From Thalassococcus halodurans (GTDB lineage: Bacteria > Pseudomonadota > Alphaproteobacteria > Rhodobacterales > Rhodobacteraceae): DNA of 64,000 nt. The stretch is taken from contig NZ_FNUZ01000002.1 of the NCBI RefSeq assembly GCF_900108225.1, positions 64,501 to 128,500 of the forward strand, read 5' to 3'. Below, in pieces: positions 54,667 to 64,000 of the stretch. The position numbers and the translations under genes are program-made. The notes beneath the pieces are model-generated. The model saw only the letters and a program-made list of their open reading frames with translations, was not told where the DNA came from and did no database searches. Each line of letters starts with the position of its first letter. Within the stretch, counting starts at the first letter, position 1.

Positions 54667-55113
54667 TTATGGCAATGCGTTGCGCTGGTCGCGGATTTCC
54701 TGCTGGCGCAATGGTAGTTTGTCGATGGATCGCGTGATTTCGCGCACGTCCCAAGGGAACGGTTTGCGCAGCACCTTGGTGCCGTCTTTTGCGATCAGGA
54801 CAAACATAAAGCCGCGCGGGCGTAGTTCGGTGCGGATGGTCGATTGGGCCGCTGGATCGGTGTCGGTCAGAATGACCACATCGCGCTCTTCCAGAATATC
54901 CAGCCGTTCGGTCAACAGGTTGATCTGCTCCACATACCGTGGATCTGCGGGGCTGTCGGCAAAGACGACGATGGGCCGTTTCAGCCAGAGAAATTCAGAC
55001 AATTCATGGTTGCCCGCTTCTAGAATGGGCACACCTGCGGCTCCGTCAGCGGCGTGCGCTGCGGGTCCAGACAACATCAACGCCGCAAGGGCAGAGGCAA
55101 GTATCCGTCTCAT
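54667..55113 (-). CDS. Exported DUF4174 protein
   Basis: A 148-residue exported protein. Residues 1-22 are a signal peptide (MRRILASALAALMLSGPAAH, cleavage after HAA). The mature domain has alternating beta/alpha elements as in thioredoxin folds (IVVFADSPADPRYVEQINLL, then RDVVILTDTDP and GFMFVLIAKDGTKVLRKPFPWD) and fits DUF4174, a family of unknown function. No CxxC is present. ATG at 55113 is preferred to a TTG three codons up. It lies between pccA and the mutase, on the opposite strand. Confidence 0.8.
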   Translation of the reverse strand: MRRILASALAALMLSGPAAHAADGAAGVPILEAGNHELSEFLWLKRPIVVFADSPADPRYVEQINLLTERLDILEERDVVILTDTDPAAQSTIRTELRPRGFMFVLIAKDGTKVLRKPFPWDVREITRSIDKLPLRQQEIRDQRNALP

Positions 55114-55292
55114 GCCTATCAATATAGGCGCGACTGCGTTGAAAACGAATAGCTTCGCCCCCTCGGGCCGAGAAAAAATTCAATGCCGGACAGGCCAGGC
55201 CCGTGCCGCGCATTCCCATTCGCCATGCCACCCCGCTTTGGTCGCGCAATTTGCGCATTCGGGGACGGCTTGCACTACGGAAGGACACTGAC

Positions 55293-57422
55293 ATGACAGC
55301 CAACAAAGACGACTGGAAGGCGCTTGCCGAAAAGGAACTGCGTGGCCGGCCCCTGGATGACCTGACATGGAACACGCTGGAAGGCATTCCGGTTCAGCCG
55401 CTGTATACCGAAGACGATGTGAAAGACCTGCCGCACATGGGCAGCCTGCCGGGCATCGGCCCGTTCACACGCGGTGTTAAAGCGACAATGTATGCAGGTC
55501 GTCCGTGGACGATCCGCCAGTACGCAGGTTTCTCGACAGCCGAGGAATCCAACGCCTTCTATCGCCGCAACCTTGCTGCCGGTCAGCAGGGTGTGTCGGT
55601 TGCCTTCGATCTTGCCACGCACCGTGGATACGACAGTGACCACCCACGCGTTGTGGGCGACGTTGGTAAGGCCGGTGTGGCCATCGACAGCATTGAAGAC
55701 ATGAAAATCCTGTTCGACGGCATTCCGCTGGACAAGGTTTCGGTCTCGATGACGATGAACGGTGCGGTTATTCCGATCCTTGCGAACTTTATCGTAGCAG
55801 GGGAAGAGCAGGGGCACGACCGCTCGGTTCTGTCCGGCACGATCCAGAACGACATTCTGAAGGAATTCATGGTGCGCAACACCTATGTCTATCCGCCGGA
55901 ACCGTCGATGCGGATCATCGCGGATATCATCGAATACACCTCGAACGAGATGCCCAAGTTCAATTCGATCTCGATTTCGGGCTACCACATGCAAGAGGCT
56001 GGCGCGAACCTTGTTCAGGAACTGGCCTATACGCTGGCGGACGGTAAGGAATACGTCAGCACGGCGATGGCCCGTGGCATGGACGTGGACAAATTCGCAG
56101 GCCGCCTGTCGTTCTTCTTTGCCATCGGCAAGAACTTCTTCATGGAAATCGCCAAGCTGCGCGCCGCACGTATGCTGTGGCACCGCATCATGACCGATCT
56201 GGGTGCCAAGAGCGAACGTTCCAAAATGCTTCGGACCCACTGCCAGACGTCTGGCGTGTCCCTGGCGGAACAGGATCCCTACAACAACGTGATCCGGACG
56301 GCTTACGAGGCAATGAGCGCGGTTCTGGGCGGCACACAGTCGCTTCACACCAACGCTTTGGACGAAGCGATTGCTTTGCCCACAGACTTCAGTGCGCGCA
56401 TTGCTCGGAACACCCAGCTGGTTCTTCAGGAAGAAACCGGCGTGACCAAGGTCGTCGATCCGTTGGCAGGTTCCTACTACGTCGAAAAGCTGACCCACGA
56501 TCTGGCCGAAGCGGCGTGGAAGCTGATCGAAGAAGTCGACGAAATGGGGGGCATGACCAAAGCTGTGGCTTCCGGCATGCCCAAACTGCGTATCGAAGAG
56601 GCAGCAGCGACCCGTCAGGCGCTAATCGACCGCGGCGAGGACGTGATCGTCGGTGTGAACAAGTATCGTCTTGAGAAAGAAGACGACCTCGACATCCTTG
56701 ATATCGACAACGACAAGGTGCGCGAAGCCCAGGTTGCGCGTCTGAACAACATCCGCGCAACCCGCGATGCGGCGGCTTGCGAAGCGGCACTGGCCGAACT
56801 GGAACGTCGTTCCGCCGAAGGTGGCAACCTTCTGGAAGCGGCAGTTGAGGCAGCACGTGCCCGTGCCTCGGTAGGAGAGATTTCGATGGCTATGGAAAAA
56901 GTATTCGGACGTCACCGCGCCGAGGTGAAGACATTGGCTGGCGTCTATGGCGCGGCCTATGAAGGCGACGAAGGCTTTGCCGCGATCCAGCGGTCGGTGG
57001 AAGAGTTCGCCGAACAAGAAGGCCGCCGCCCGCGTATGCTGGTGGTCAAGATGGGGCAGGACGGTCATGACCGTGGTGCCAAGGTCATCGCAACAGCCTT
57101 TGCCGACATCGGCTTTGATGTCGACGTAGGCCCGCTGTTCCAGACGCCGGAAGAGGCCGCGCAGGACGCTGTCGACAACGACGTGCATGTCATCGGTATC
57201 TCCAGTCAGGCGGCTGGCCACAAAACGCTGGCACCGCAGCTGGTTCAGGCCCTGAAAGAGGCCGGCGCCGAGGATATTCTGGTCATCTGTGGCGGTGTTA
57301 TCCCGCAGCAGGACTATGACTTCCTGAAAAAGGCAGGCGTGAAAGCGATCTTTGGTCCGGGCACCAACATCCCCGAGGCTGCTCAGGATATCCTGAAGCT
57401 GATCCGCGAAGCGCGCAGCTGA
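55293..57422 (+). CDS. mcm: Methylmalonyl-CoA mutase
   Basis: A 709-residue adenosylcobalamin enzyme converting methylmalonyl-CoA to succinyl-CoA. The (beta/alpha)8 domain covers about residues 20-530, with [18 protein letters not shown] near residue 67 and [20 protein letters not shown] near residue 228 as known substrate-site segments. The C-terminal B12-binding domain has DGHDRG with cobalt-ligating His592, plus [13 protein letters not shown] and CGGVIP. One chain carries both domains, as in the homodimeric class. GGAAGGAC precedes ATG. No epimerase gene is seen in the window. A terminator follows. Confidence 0.96.
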   Translation: MTANKDDWKALAEKELRGRPLDDLTWNTLEGIPVQPLYTEDDVKDLPHMGSLPGIGPFTRGVKATMYAGRPWTIRQYAGFSTAEESNAFYRRNLAAGQQGVSVAFDLATHRGYDSDHPRVVGDVGKAGVAIDSIEDMKILFDGIPLDKVSVSMTMNGAVIPILANFIVAGEEQGHDRSVLSGTIQNDILKEFMVRNTYVYPPEPSMRIIADIIEYTSNEMPKFNSISISGYHMQEAGANLVQELAYTLADGKEYVSTAMARGMDVDKFAGRLSFFFAIGKNFFMEIAKLRAARMLWHRIMTDLGAKSERSKMLRTHCQTSGVSLAEQDPYNNVIRTAYEAMSAVLGGTQSLHTNALDEAIALPTDFSARIARNTQLVLQEETGVTKVVDPLAGSYYVEKLTHDLAEAAWKLIEEVDEMGGMTKAVASGMPKLRIEEAAATRQALIDRGEDVIVGVNKYRLEKEDDLDILDIDNDKVREAQVARLNNIRATRDAAACEAALAELERRSAEGGNLLEAAVEAARARASVGEISMAMEKVFGRHRAEVKTLAGVYGAAYEGDEGFAAIQRSVEEFAEQEGRRPRMLVVKMGQDGHDRGAKVIATAFADIGFDVDVGPLFQTPEEAAQDAVDNDVHVIGISSQAAGHKTLAPQLVQALKEAGAEDILVICGGVIPQQDYDFLKKAGVKAIFGPGTNIPEAAQDILKLIREARS

Positions 57423-57442
57423 TCCTTTCGAGAAGGTGAGAA

Positions 57443-57471
57443 AAGGGCCGGAGTTTTCCGGCCCTTATTTT
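57443..57471 (+). terminator. Intrinsic terminator of mcm
   Basis: AAGGGCCGG (57443-57451) pairs with CCGGCCCTT (57458-57466) over AGTTTT, followed by ATTTT. Confidence 0.88.
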
Positions 57472-57485
57472 GTTGTGCGCACATG

Positions 57486-57517
57486 AAAAAAGGGGCCGAG
57501 AACGCTCGACCCCTTTT
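57486..57517 (-). terminator. Terminator of the SYLF gene
   Basis: On the minus strand the GGGG (57510-57513 complement) and CTC arms form a hairpin with an AACG-complement loop and end in a T-run (complement of 57486-57491). Stem GGGG-C-GAG at 57492-57500 pairs with CTC-G-CCCC at 57505-57513 with one mismatch. Confidence 0.75.
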
Positions 57518-57537
57518 CAGAATTCTGCCGTGATGGC

Positions 57538-58095
57538 TTAGGGAATGATCCGCGTGTACTTGGTGCCGTCCAATGTCGCGCCAAGGCGCAGACCGGATTG
57601 GCCAAAAATCACCGCGATGATCGGTGCTGTCGAAGTTGTGGTCTCGGCTGCCAGCGTCTCACCACCCGACGGGATCGCATATTCGACGTTCGCGCCAGCA
57701 GCCCAACCGGGCGAACGGCGGAAGTTCAGCAGTGCTTCGTCCGTCATAAAGAACAGAACATGCGCGTATTGCTGTGCGCCGATTTGTAGACCGCCCGATG
57801 CTTTCGCGACCGAATAGTAGTCGACTGTCACGTCGTTGATGCGCAGTGCGCCGCGTCCGTATGCGCCACCCAGACCAAGGCCAGCCTCAGTCACCAACGG
57901 CATGACCAGCATGCCTGTGGATTTCGCACGCAGTGTGCTTGTTCCGGGGTACTGCGCATACATCTGGTTCAGTGTTGAATCAACACGCGCATCAATGCGC
58001 GCGCCGCCATTGCTGCCGACACCGTTTGCGCATGCCGCTGTCAGGCTGGTTGCGCCAAGCGCGAGGGCAAAGCCCCGTCGTGAAAAATTGTTCAT
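57538..58095 (-). CDS. SYLF-domain (YSC84-like) exported protein
   Basis: A 185-residue protein with a SYLF (DUF500) lipid-binding domain. Near the N-terminus NNFSRRGFALALGATSLTAAC combines a twin-arginine look with a lipobox (TAAC, Cys22), so a Tat-exported lipoprotein is likely. The SYLF core has MLVMPLVTEAGLGLGGAYGRG, a YYSVAKASGGLQIGAQ middle and the ending FGQSGLRLGATLDGTKYTRI. Members bind phosphoinositides or membrane surface; bacterial roles are unknown. GAGAGCGG precedes the start. It is followed by its own terminator, convergent with mcm. Confidence 0.86.
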   Translation of the reverse strand: MNNFSRRGFALALGATSLTAACANGVGSNGGARIDARVDSTLNQMYAQYPGTSTLRAKSTGMLVMPLVTEAGLGLGGAYGRGALRINDVTVDYYSVAKASGGLQIGAQQYAHVLFFMTDEALLNFRRSPGWAAGANVEYAIPSGGETLAAETTTSTAPIIAVIFGQSGLRLGATLDGTKYTRIIP

Positions 58096-58206
58096 ATTAC
58101 CGCTCTCGATGGTTGCCTGTTCCGGCTTGTGCGCCGAATTATGCCGAAACTCTATCCCTTGTTGCGCAGAATGTCACGCATTCTGAATATGGTACGCAAG
58201 TAATCG

Positions 58207-59217
<1,011 letters not shown>

Positions 59218-59351
59218 TTACTGTGTTCCGGTTTCCACTTGGATGCACTGGAAGCCACAGTATTGTCCAGTCTTCGCCGTTTCGAACGGCCCATCTGGGC
59301 AATCCTGAAAAGGGGCGCTAGACATGGCACACGTTTAGAATGGAGTGCCGC

Positions 59352-59879
59352 GTGGATTGGCATCAAACAGTTTACGAACTGATCGATTTCAGATCTTTCT
59401 CCAACCTTTGGTTCTGGATCGGGCTTGCAGTTTTGTGGTCTACAGCAAGCCATTGGGTGATCGGCGTTCCGTTCGACATGGTGGCACGCGCAGCGAGACA
59501 GGGTGGTCAAGCGGAACAGGATTTCGAAAGCCTTGTCCGGATCAACTGTAACCGCATTCTGTTCATCACCGAAGAAGCCGGCCTGATCATGGCGGCGATC
59601 GGGTCGTTCCTGCTGAGCACCTTGGCCGTGCTGGCCTTTGTTTTCGACATCGAACTGGCGCAGGCGATTTTCCTGATGGCGGCACCTATGACCTTGGTTT
59701 GGGGGCTCAGCATCAGAACAGCCCGTAAGATCACCGGAAACCAGCTATCAGACGAACCGCTGCGCAAGGCGATGACGCGTCACCGCCTGATTGTGCAGGC
59801 CATCGGCATGGTGTCGATCTTTGTGACAGCGCTCTGGGGTATGTTCCAGAACCTGAGTGCAGGCGTTTTCGGCGGTTGA
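59352..59879 (+). CDS. Conserved membrane protein, four-helix
   Basis: A 175-residue membrane protein with about four hydrophobic segments (WFWIGLAVLWSTASHWVIG, a segment around residue 80 with LIMAAIGSFLLSTLAVLAFV, then AQAIFLMAAPMTLVWGLSI and IVQAIGMVSIFVTALWGMF). In related Rhodobacterales such proteins carry the label 'component of SufBCD complex', which I consider unsupported by sequence. The start is GTG at 59352, six bases after GGAG; ATG at 59340 would add four residues. It overlaps or nearly touches mfd and may be cotranscribed. Confidence 0.75.
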   Translation: MDWHQTVYELIDFRSFSNLWFWIGLAVLWSTASHWVIGVPFDMVARAARQGGQAEQDFESLVRINCNRILFITEEAGLIMAAIGSFLLSTLAVLAFVFDIELAQAIFLMAAPMTLVWGLSIRTARKITGNQLSDEPLRKAMTRHRLIVQAIGMVSIFVTALWGMFQNLSAGVFGG

Positions 59880-59899
59880 CGCCGCCTGAGGCGCGGTCC

Positions 59900-62800
59900 A
59901 TGTCAGCCAGTATGGCACAGAACACACCAATTCTTATGGGCGGCGCACCGGAGGGCTTTGATGCTCGTCTGGTGCTGAAAGAGGTCGAACGCGCAGGTGG
60001 CCCCGTCATCCACGTGGCACGCGACGCCAAGCGCCTGTCGCACATGCAAGAAGCTTTGGCCTTTTTCGCGCCCGACATGCCGGTTGTGACCTTCCCGGGG
60101 TGGGACTGCCTTCCATTTGATCGTGTGTCTCCGAACCCGGACATCTCTGCGGCACGCATGGCGACGCTGGCTGGGTTGGTGCACGGGATGCCATCCCAAT
60201 TTGCTCTACTGACAACGCTGAACGCGGCGACCCAACGCATACCTGCGCGATCCGTTTTGCGGGAAGCGGCCTTCACCGCCCGCGTCGGTGACCGTGTTGA
60301 TGAAGGCGCCTTGCGGAATTTTCTGGTGCGCATGGGCTTTGTGCAGGCGCCAACGGTCATGGAGCCGGGCGACTATGCCATCCGTGGCGGCATCATCGAT
60401 ATCTTTCCGCCGGGTGAGGGCGGTCCCGTCCGTCTGGACCTGTTTGGCGACATTCTGGACGGCGCACGCCGGTTCGATCCCGTGAGCCAGCGCACCACGG
60501 ACAAGCTTGACCTGATCGAACTCGCGCCAGTGTCTGAAGTGATCCTTGATGAAAAGGCGATCACACGCTTTCGCCAGAACTACCGGATCGAATTCGGCTC
60601 TGGCGGTGCGGCAGATCCGCTGTACGAGGCCGTCAGCGCGGGGCGCAAATACCAAGGGCTTGAACACTGGTTGCCGTTTTTCCACGAGCATCTGGAAACC
60701 CTGTTCGATTATCTTCCGGACGCCACAGTGGTGCTGGATGAACAGACGACACCGGCCCGAATTGCGCGCTGGGACTCGATCATGGATCAGTATGAGACCC
60801 GCAAAGAAGCGATGGGCGCGAAGAACCGAATGGATACGGTGTATAAACCCTGTCCGCCGGATCAACTCTATCTGAATGAAACGGCTTGGGAAGAGGCCGT
60901 AGGTGATCGCCGGAGCGTTCAGCTAAGCCCGCTGCCACAAGCGTCTGGTCCCGGTGCTGTGGATGTAGGTGGTCGCGTGGGTCGTAACTTCGCCCCTGAG
61001 AGACAGCAGGAAAGTATAAGTCTTTTCGGTGCACTGGCGTCACATGTTAAGGTGAAGCTTGAACGTGGTCCGGTCGTCATCGCATCCTATTCCGAGGGTG
61101 CGCGCGAACGACTGACCGGTCTGATCGAAGACGAAGGGCTGGCCGAAGCCATTCCGATTTCCGATGGCACGCGCATTGGCAAACGGGGCCTACATCTGGC
61201 TGTCTGGGCTTTGGAGCACGGCTTTGAAGGCCCATGGAATAACGACCAGTCGATCACAGTCATTTCCGAACAGGATGTGCTGGGCGACCGGCTTATCCGC
61301 CAACCCAAGAAACGCCGTAAGGCTGAAAACTTCCTGACCGAAGTTCAGTCGCTGTCTCCGGGCGATTTGGTGGTCCACGTCGATCACGGCATTGGCCGCT
61401 ATCAGGGGATGGAGGTCATCACCGCTGCGGGTGCGGCGCGCGAGTGCCTTCTGCTGGAATACGCCGAAGATGCACGCCTGTATCTGCCGGTCGAAAACAT
61501 CGAACTTTTGTCCAAATACGGCCATGACGAAGGTCTGCTGGATCGGTTGGGCGGTGGCGCATGGCAGGCCAAAAAGGCCCGCCTGAAAGAGCGCATCCGC
61601 GAAATGGCGGACAAGCTGATCCGCATCGCGGCGGAACGCGCGCTCCGCAAGGGCGCAATTCTCGAACCGCCCCCGGGCGCATGGGATGCGTTCTCGGCGC
61701 GTTTCCCCTATCAGGAAACCGACGACCAGCTGCGGGCCATCGAAGACGTGATGGCCGATATGCAATCCGGCCAGCCCATGGACCGCCTTGTCTGTGGCGA
61801 TGTGGGCTTTGGCAAAACCGAGGTCGCCCTGCGCGCCGCGTTTGTTGCGGCCATGTCAGGCGTGCAAGTGGCCGTCATCGCGCCAACCACGCTACTTGCC
61901 CGTCAGCATTTCAAAGGCTTTGCAGAACGCTTCCGCGGCTTCCCGCTTGAGGTGCGCGGTCTGTCCCGCTTTATCAGCAGCAAGGAAGCCAGCGAAACGC
62001 GCGACGGTCTGGCCAAAGGCACCGTCGACATCGTCATCGGCACCCACGCCCTTTTGGCCAAGAACATCAAGTTTAAGAACCTCGGCCTGCTGATCATCGA
62101 CGAAGAACAACATTTCGGCGTCGCGCACAAAGAGCGCCTGAAATCCCTGCGGTCTGATGTGCACGTTCTGACCCTGACAGCGACACCTATCCCGCGCACA
62201 TTGCAATTGTCGCTGACCGGCGTGCGCGACCTGTCGATCATCGGCACGCCACCGGTCGACCGACTTGCCATCCGCACCTATGTCAGCGAATTCGACGCGG
62301 TCACAATCCGTGAAGCCTTGCTGCGCGAACATTACCGCGGTGGGCAAAGCTTCTATGTCGTCCCGCGCATCTCTGATCTGCCCGAGATCGAAGAATTCCT
62401 GAAGGAACAGCTGCCTGAACTGACCTATGTCGTGGCGCATGGCCAAATGGCAGCGGGCGAGCTGGATGATCGTATGAATGCCTTCTACGACGGCAAATAC
62501 GATATTCTTCTGGCGACCACGATCGTTGAAAGCGGTCTGGATATCCCGACGGCCAACACCATGGTCGTGCATCGCGCCGACATGTTCGGCCTTGCGCAAC
62601 TCTATCAGATCAGGGGTCGGGTCGGACGTTCCAAAACCCGCGCCTATGCCTATCTAACCACCAAGCCGCGCGCAAAACTGACCCCCGGCGGCGAAAAACG
62701 CCTTCGCGTGCTTGGATCGCTCGACACACTTGGAGCGGGCTTTACACTGGCAAGCCAGGACCTCGACATCCGTGGCGCTGGCAACCTTCTGGGCGAAGAA

Positions 62801-63403
62801 CAGTCCGGCCAGATGCGCGATGTGGGCTATGAACTCTATCAATCCATGCTGGAAGAGGCGATCGCCAAGATCAAAGCAGGCGAACTCGAAGGTCTGTCGG
62901 AAACCGATGATCAATGGGCACCGCAAATCAATCTTGGCGTCCCGGTTCTGATCCCCGAGGATTACGTGCCGGACCTCGACGTCCGCCTTGGCCTCTATCG
63001 CCGTCTGTCGTCACTTTCCACAAAGGTCGAACTCGAGGGTTTCGCCGCCGAACTCATCGACCGCTTCGGCAAACTCCCGCGTGAGGTCAACACACTCATG
63101 CTGGTGGTCCGGATCAAAGCCATGTGCAAACGCGCAGGTATCGCCAAACTCGACGGCGGGCCAAAAGGCGCGACGATCCAGTTTCACAACGATAAATTTG
63201 CCTCGCCCCAAGGGCTGGTCGATTTTATCAAGGATCAGAACGGTCTGGCGAAAGTCAAAGACAACAAGATCGTCATCCGCCGCGACTGGAAGTCCGATAA
63301 GGACAAAATTCAGGGCGCCTTCGCTATCGCTCGCGACCTTGCCGAAAAAGTCCGCGACGAAAAGAAACGTGCCAAAACCAAGCAGAAACAAGCGGGCAAC
63401 TGA
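59900..63403 (+). CDS. mfd: Transcription-repair coupling factor
   Basis: A 1167-residue Mfd, which removes RNA polymerase stalled at lesions and recruits UvrA. The N-terminal UvrB-homology region runs to about residue 350 (GAPEGFDARLVLKEVERAGG onward), an RNA polymerase interaction domain lies near residues 450-550 (LSPGDLVVHVDHGIGRYQG), and the RecG-like translocase follows with Walker A GDVGFGKTEVA (Lys639) and DEEQ at 734-737. The C-terminal D7 region regulates UvrA binding. ATG at 59900 is chosen from GAGGCG upstream; the gene is close behind the membrane protein gene. Confidence 0.95.
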   Translation: MSASMAQNTPILMGGAPEGFDARLVLKEVERAGGPVIHVARDAKRLSHMQEALAFFAPDMPVVTFPGWDCLPFDRVSPNPDISAARMATLAGLVHGMPSQFALLTTLNAATQRIPARSVLREAAFTARVGDRVDEGALRNFLVRMGFVQAPTVMEPGDYAIRGGIIDIFPPGEGGPVRLDLFGDILDGARRFDPVSQRTTDKLDLIELAPVSEVILDEKAITRFRQNYRIEFGSGGAADPLYEAVSAGRKYQGLEHWLPFFHEHLETLFDYLPDATVVLDEQTTPARIARWDSIMDQYETRKEAMGAKNRMDTVYKPCPPDQLYLNETAWEEAVGDRRSVQLSPLPQASGPGAVDVGGRVGRNFAPERQQESISLFGALASHVKVKLERGPVVIASYSEGARERLTGLIEDEGLAEAIPISDGTRIGKRGLHLAVWALEHGFEGPWNNDQSITVISEQDVLGDRLIRQPKKRRKAENFLTEVQSLSPGDLVVHVDHGIGRYQGMEVITAAGAARECLLLEYAEDARLYLPVENIELLSKYGHDEGLLDRLGGGAWQAKKARLKERIREMADKLIRIAAERALRKGAILEPPPGAWDAFSARFPYQETDDQLRAIEDVMADMQSGQPMDRLVCGDVGFGKTEVALRAAFVAAMSGVQVAVIAPTTLLARQHFKGFAERFRGFPLEVRGLSRFISSKEASETRDGLAKGTVDIVIGTHALLAKNIKFKNLGLLIIDEEQHFGVAHKERLKSLRSDVHVLTLTATPIPRTLQLSLTGVRDLSIIGTPPVDRLAIRTYVSEFDAVTIREALLREHYRGGQSFYVVPRISDLPEIEEFLKEQLPELTYVVAHGQMAAGELDDRMNAFYDGKYDILLATTIVESGLDIPTANTMVVHRADMFGLAQLYQIRGRVGRSKTRAYAYLTTKPRAKLTPGGEKRLRVLGSLDTLGAGFTLASQDLDIRGAGNLLGEEQSGQMRDVGYELYQSMLEEAIAKIKAGELEGLSETDDQWAPQINLGVPVLIPEDYVPDLDVRLGLYRRLSSLSTKVELEGFAAELIDRFGKLPREVNTLMLVVRIKAMCKRAGIAKLDGGPKGATIQFHNDKFASPQGLVDFIKDQNGLAKVKDNKIVIRRDWKSDKDKIQGAFAIARDLAEKVRDEKKRAKTKQKQAGN

Positions 63404-63422
63404 CCCAACTTGGATCGCTTGT

Positions 63423-63443
63423 TTCATCTGTCCTGAAATACTC
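63423..63443 (-). repeat. Short dispersed intergenic repeat, copy 2
   Basis: Reverse-complement copy of the 4921-4941 element, with 20 of 21 bases identical, located 20 bases after the mfd stop. Unknown function. Confidence 0.5.
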
Positions 63444-63593
63444 TGCGAACCCATGCATTGGGCGGCTCTTGGCAAACTGATGTTACGTTTGATGCCTTTT
63501 CGCACAGAGTGTTTCGTTCATGCGTGGTAAAGACCCCTGTCGGGTCCCGCACTGATCCGAACAATGTTGAACAGGTTGGTAGGGCGCCCGCGT

Positions 63594-64000
63594 ATGTTAT
63601 CTGTCGAACTCTTGGGCTGGGCCGGTTCGGCTGCGACCCTTGCAGCCTATTCCATGAAAACGATGCTGCCGCTCCGTGTCGCCGCGGTGCTGTCGAGCGT
63701 ATTTTTCATCAGCTACTACGGCATTATCGGGATCTGGCCGTCGTTGGCGCTGGAATTGGCCTTGCTTCCATTCAACCTCTATCGGGCGTGGCAAATCTTG
63801 TCCCTGCGCCGCAAGGTCGAAGCCGCCCGCGCAGAACAGGTCGATGATTTTTCGGTCCTCAAAGCCTATGGAAAATCTTGCGATCTCGAAGCAGGCATGA
63901 CCATTTTTCGGCGGGGCGATGCACCTGACCACCTCTACCTAATCGAAAAAGGCCAAGTGTATCTCGAAGAAATCGACGTCACACTCGGGGCTGGTGAAAT
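63594..64000 (+). CDS. Membrane protein with cyclic-nucleotide-binding domain, truncated by window end
   Basis: An open frame running off the right edge, at least 135 residues. Residues 1-68 form about three membrane helices (LLGWAGSAATLAAYSM, VAAVLSSVFFISYYGIIGIW, LALELALLPFNLYRAWQI), resembling small inner-membrane proteins of the YgjV type. From about residue 98 comes a cyclic-nucleotide-binding beta roll (AGMTIFRRGDAPDHLYLIEK, then GQVYLEEIDVTLGAGE), the usual start of a Crp/cNMP-binding domain. The ATG at 63594 follows GGTAGGGCG. No stop is visible. Probably a membrane-bound sensor of cAMP or another nucleotide. Confidence 0.75.
   Translation, partial: MLSVELLGWAGSAATLAAYSMKTMLPLRVAAVLSSVFFISYYGIIGIWPSLALELALLPFNLYRAWQILSLRRKVEAARAEQVDDFSVLKAYGKSCDLEAGMTIFRRGDAPDHLYLIEKGQVYLEEIDVTLGAGE

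Overview
The window is moderately GC-rich chromosomal DNA that reads as an alphaproteobacterium of the order Rhodobacterales (Roseobacter group). The grounds are the gene content and order: a propionyl-CoA carboxylase locus with PccR-type TTTGCAAA operators and small unknown genes between pccB and pccA, an Anbu proteasome-like operon, the J-protein/BolA pair, a RTX/Hint protein, and a SelD fused to an FAD oxidoreductase. Coding density is high. I see no tRNA, rRNA, insertion sequence, prophage or CRISPR array, so this looks like core genome.

Left part (1-8857): a minus-strand block runs urtA-urtB-urtC-urtD-urtE, a complete urea ABC importer, followed by the SelD fusion. A terminator-like hairpin sits between urtA and urtB. 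The 560 bases upstream of urtA carry repeated TATGGGCG motifs. From 8858 to 12862 a plus-strand run encodes a circularly permuted ATP-grasp enzyme, an alpha-E protein, a transglutaminase-like protease and the Anbu peptidase. This is the canonical four-gene Anbu cluster and the least understood biochemical system in the window.

Middle (12868-35686): housekeeping and single genes. They include a membrane-anchor-free chemoreceptor, a Nudix hydrolase, a J-domain protein, BolA, GatB, a lytic transglycosylase, an acyltransferase, aminopeptidase N, a photolyase translationally coupled to a DUF2256 zinc-binding miniprotein, malate synthase G with a GlcG-like protein and a class-I amidotransferase hydrolase, the RTX/Hint protein, an orphan molybdopterin hydroxylase large subunit and an SDR dehydrogenase.

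Right part (36302-64000): pntAB transhydrogenase, metY, a glycosyltransferase-like protein, a metallo-hydrolase, gatCA, a lipoprotein and a cell-wall amidase. Next comes the methylmalonyl-CoA pathway locus: pccR, an MFS transporter, pccB, four small unknown genes, pccA, a DUF4174 protein and methylmalonyl-CoA mutase. PccR boxes lie before pccR, before pccB (as a phased array) and possibly inside the pccB-pccA interval. The window ends with a SYLF lipoprotein, hemB, a membrane protein, mfd and the start of a cyclic-nucleotide-binding membrane protein.

Physiologically the genes point to a heterotroph that scavenges urea nitrogen and handles propionyl-CoA and glyoxylate (PCC, mutase, malate synthase), with NADPH supply by PntAB. 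Coordinates follow the start codon I consider best supported; alternatives are given in the entries.
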